Assembly: GCA_016781635.1 (NCBI GenBank)
Contig: JADDPY010000664.1
Location: forward strand, 1 to 6,474
From: Rubrobacter sp.
GTDB lineage: Bacteria > Actinomycetota > Rubrobacteria > Rubrobacterales > Rubrobacteraceae
DNA length: 6,474 nucleotides
Direction of reading: 5' to 3'
Shown one piece after another: positions 4,806-6,474 of this stretch. Made by a program: the position numbers and the translations under genes. Under the pieces are notes generated by a model. The model saw nothing but the letters and a program-made list of their open reading frames with translations, had not been told where the DNA came from and ran no database searches. Every line of letters begins with the position of its first letter. Position 1 is the first letter of the stretch.

Positions 4806-6474
4806 TTGCGCCTCCTGCTCGTCGAGGATTCGCCCGACGACGCGATCTTCGTCCTGCGCGAGCTCAGACGCGGTGGCTACGCGGTCTCCCACGAGCGGGT
4901 CGAGACCGCCCAGGACATGCTCGCCGCCCTTAGAGGAGGCGGCGAGTGGGACCTCGTCATCTCCGATCACGCCATGCCCCGCTTTAGCGCCCCGGCGGCG
5001 CTCGAGCTCCTTCGGTACGGGGGGTGGCCGGACCTGCCGTTCATCATTGTCTCCGGGCACATCGGGGAGGACGCCGCGGTCAAGATCATGAAAGCCGGGG
5101 CCCAGGACTACGTCCCGAAGGACAACCTCGCACGCCTCGCCCCCGCGGTCGAGCGGGAGCTGGAGGACGCCGAGGAGCGCCGTCAGCGCCGCCACGCCCA
5201 GGAAGCCCTCAAGACCGCCGAGGAGAAGTACCGCGGCATCTTCGAGAACGCGGTGGAGGGCATCTTTCAGACCACGCAGGAGGGGCGGCTGATGACGGCG
5301 AACCCCATGATGGCGCGCATCTTCGGCTACGACTCCCCGGAGGAGATGGTCGGGGAGATTTGGGACATAGGAAGGCAGCTCTATGTCGAGCCTACGCGAC
5401 GCGATGAGTTCGCGCGGCGGATGGAGCGCGAGGGAAGGGTGTTCGAGTTCGAGGCGCGCTTCTACCGCAGGGACGGGAGCGTGATCTGGGCCTCGATGAA
5501 CGCCCGCGCCATGCGGAGCGGCTCCGACGAGGTGGTTGGCTTCGAAGGGACTCTGGAGGACATCACCGAGCGCAAGGAGGCCGAGGCCGAGCTCAGGCGC
5601 AGCTTGGACCGGTTGATGGCGATCCACGAGGCCGGCATAATCCTCGGCTCCACCCTGGAACCCGAGGAGATCGGCACGCGCCTCCTGGAGATTATGCGCC
5701 GTATTTCGGGCCTGACGGCGGCGGCCATCTCCCTGCGCGAGGGGGGCGCCGACCAGGTCGAGGTCTGGCGCTCCATCGGCCTCGAAGAGCCAGGGTTAAA
5801 GCTCCGCGGAACTCCCGAGGTAAAGGAGGCCATCGAGGCCGCGCTCCACGGGGAGGTCACTCAAATCTTCGCCCTCGACGACCCCGAGAGCGGGTTCGCC
5901 ACGGGCATATGCCTGCCCCTGATGGTGCGGGAGCGGGCGATAGGGGTGCTCGAGGTGTACGGGCCCGGGGAGCTCGGCGAGGGGGGCACCGTGAGCATCT
6001 TCGAGAGCCTCACCGGTCAGGCGGCGAGCGCCTTCGAGAACGCCCGGCTCTACGGGGAGCTTATGGAGAGGGAGAAGAAGCTGCAGGAGCTTGTCGGCAA
6101 GATCCTGGTCGCCCAGGAGGAAGAACGGCGCAGGGTCGCTTACGAAGTCCATGACGGCCTGGCGCAGGTCGCCGCCGCCGCCCACCAGCACCTCCAGGCC
6201 TACGCCCACTACCACCCCCCGTCGACCGAGGAGGGCCGGGAGGACCTCGAAAGAGTCGCGAGCCTCGTTCGCCAGACCGTCGGCGAGGCGCGACAGGTCA
6301 TCGCCGATCTCCGGCCCACGGCCCTCGACGAGTTCGGTCTACGCAGCGCCATCCGCCTCCACCTCGACGCGCTGAGGGCGGACGGCTGGCGCATCGCTTA
6401 CGAAGACTCTCTAGGCGACGGGCGGCTCCCCGCCGCCACCGAAACCGCGATCTTTCGCGTCCTGCAGGAGGCTC
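4806..6474 (+). CDS. Hybrid histidine kinase REC-PAS-GAF-HisKA_3 (3' end outside window)
   Basis: Cytoplasmic hybrid kinase with no TM segment; 556 codons are visible and the frame is still open at the window end. Receiver 1-120: acidic pair E7/D8, acceptor D54 in VISDHAMP, S83 in IIVSGHIGEDAAV, K105 in DYVPKDNLARL. Coiled linker 120-140 (DAEERRQRRHAQEALKTAEE). PAS about 141-256, ending in the typical VVGFEGTLEDITERKEAE. GAF about 270-415, with the ICLPLMVRERAIGVLEVY strand and ENARLYGEL exit helix. HisKA_3 about 435-505: EEERRRVAYEVHDGLAQ with acceptor H449, then IADLRPTALDEFGLRSAI. HATPase_c begins near 540 (AIFRVLQEA) and is cut before the N box. This is NarX/DegS-class chemistry, different from the HisKA core of the CHASE kinase just upstream, so its natural target is a NarL/FixJ-type regulator, likely downstream (inference). 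An alternative start at TTG 4752 would add 18 residues and couple it to the previous stop. Confidence 0.93.
   Translation, partial: MRLLLVEDSPDDAIFVLRELRRGGYAVSHERVETAQDMLAALRGGGEWDLVISDHAMPRFSAPAALELLRYGGWPDLPFIIVSGHIGEDAAVKIMKAGAQDYVPKDNLARLAPAVERELEDAEERRQRRHAQEALKTAEEKYRGIFENAVEGIFQTTQEGRLMTANPMMARIFGYDSPEEMVGEIWDIGRQLYVEPTRRDEFARRMEREGRVFEFEARFYRRDGSVIWASMNARAMRSGSDEVVGFEGTLEDITERKEAEAELRRSLDRLMAIHEAGIILGSTLEPEEIGTRLLEIMRRISGLTAAAISLREGGADQVEVWRSIGLEEPGLKLRGTPEVKEAIEAALHGEVTQIFALDDPESGFATGICLPLMVRERAIGVLEVYGPGELGEGGTVSIFESLTGQAASAFENARLYGELMEREKKLQELVGKILVAQEEERRRVAYEVHDGLAQVAAAAHQHLQAYAHYHPPSTEEGREDLERVASLVRQTVGEARQVIADLRPTALDEFGLRSAIRLHLDALRADGWRIAYEDSLGDGRLPAATETAIFRVLQEA

Noticed and set aside
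4054..4806. Minus-strand open frame opposite the CHASE kinase core
   Set aside because: It covers the HisKA and HATPase_c motifs of the + strand in antisense; there is no independent evidence of coding.
4680..5627. Long minus-strand open frame (315 codons) opposite the hybrid kinase start
   Set aside because: The + strand frame encodes clear receiver and PAS motifs. The minus-strand product has no recognisable domain and arises from GC-rich codon bias.
1..6474. tRNA/rRNA genes, insertion sequences, CRISPR arrays
   Set aside because: No cloverleaf-like segments, transposase motifs, terminal inverted repeats or regularly spaced repeats were seen.

Overview
The window is GC-rich, densely packed DNA with every supported gene on the + strand. 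The base composition, the GTG and TTG starts and the frequent AGG (Arg) and ATA (Ile) codons suggest a deep-branching actinobacterium of the Rubrobacter type. That is an inference from sequence style, not a database match.

Layout: (1) 1-567 is the C-terminal half of a multi-pass permease of the SLC13/DASS (ion transporter superfamily) type, cut by the window start. (2) 584-2260, 16 nt downstream, is a membrane sensor kinase-like protein with two TM helices, HAMP and HATPase_c. It has no recognisable phospho-acceptor His box and carries a very acidic insert in its extracytoplasmic domain. (3) 2261-2481 is the only sizeable non-coding gap. It holds a possible weak terminator hairpin, a plausible promoter and a GC hairpin in what would be a leader of about 145 nt. 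(4) 2482-2922 is a stand-alone Rcp1-type receiver. (5) 2929-4755 is a CHASE-domain sensor histidine kinase whose kinase core resembles those of phytochrome-like kinases. (6) 4806-6474 is a hybrid kinase with the order receiver-PAS-GAF-HisKA_3, cut by the window end within its ATPase domain. No start-to-stop frame shows it; it is read as one open frame running off the window.

How the genes may work together (inference): the last three genes are almost contiguous (6 nt, then either 50 nt or a TTGA overlap) and look like one transcription unit. The CHASE kinase would sense an extracytoplasmic signal and phosphorylate the single-domain receiver, and perhaps the N-terminal receiver of the hybrid kinase. 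The hybrid has a NarX/DegS-type dimerisation domain, so it would be expected to signal to a NarL/FixJ-type regulator, probably encoded just beyond the window. The first two genes form a separate permease-sensor pair. No RNA genes, mobile elements or CRISPR arrays were seen.
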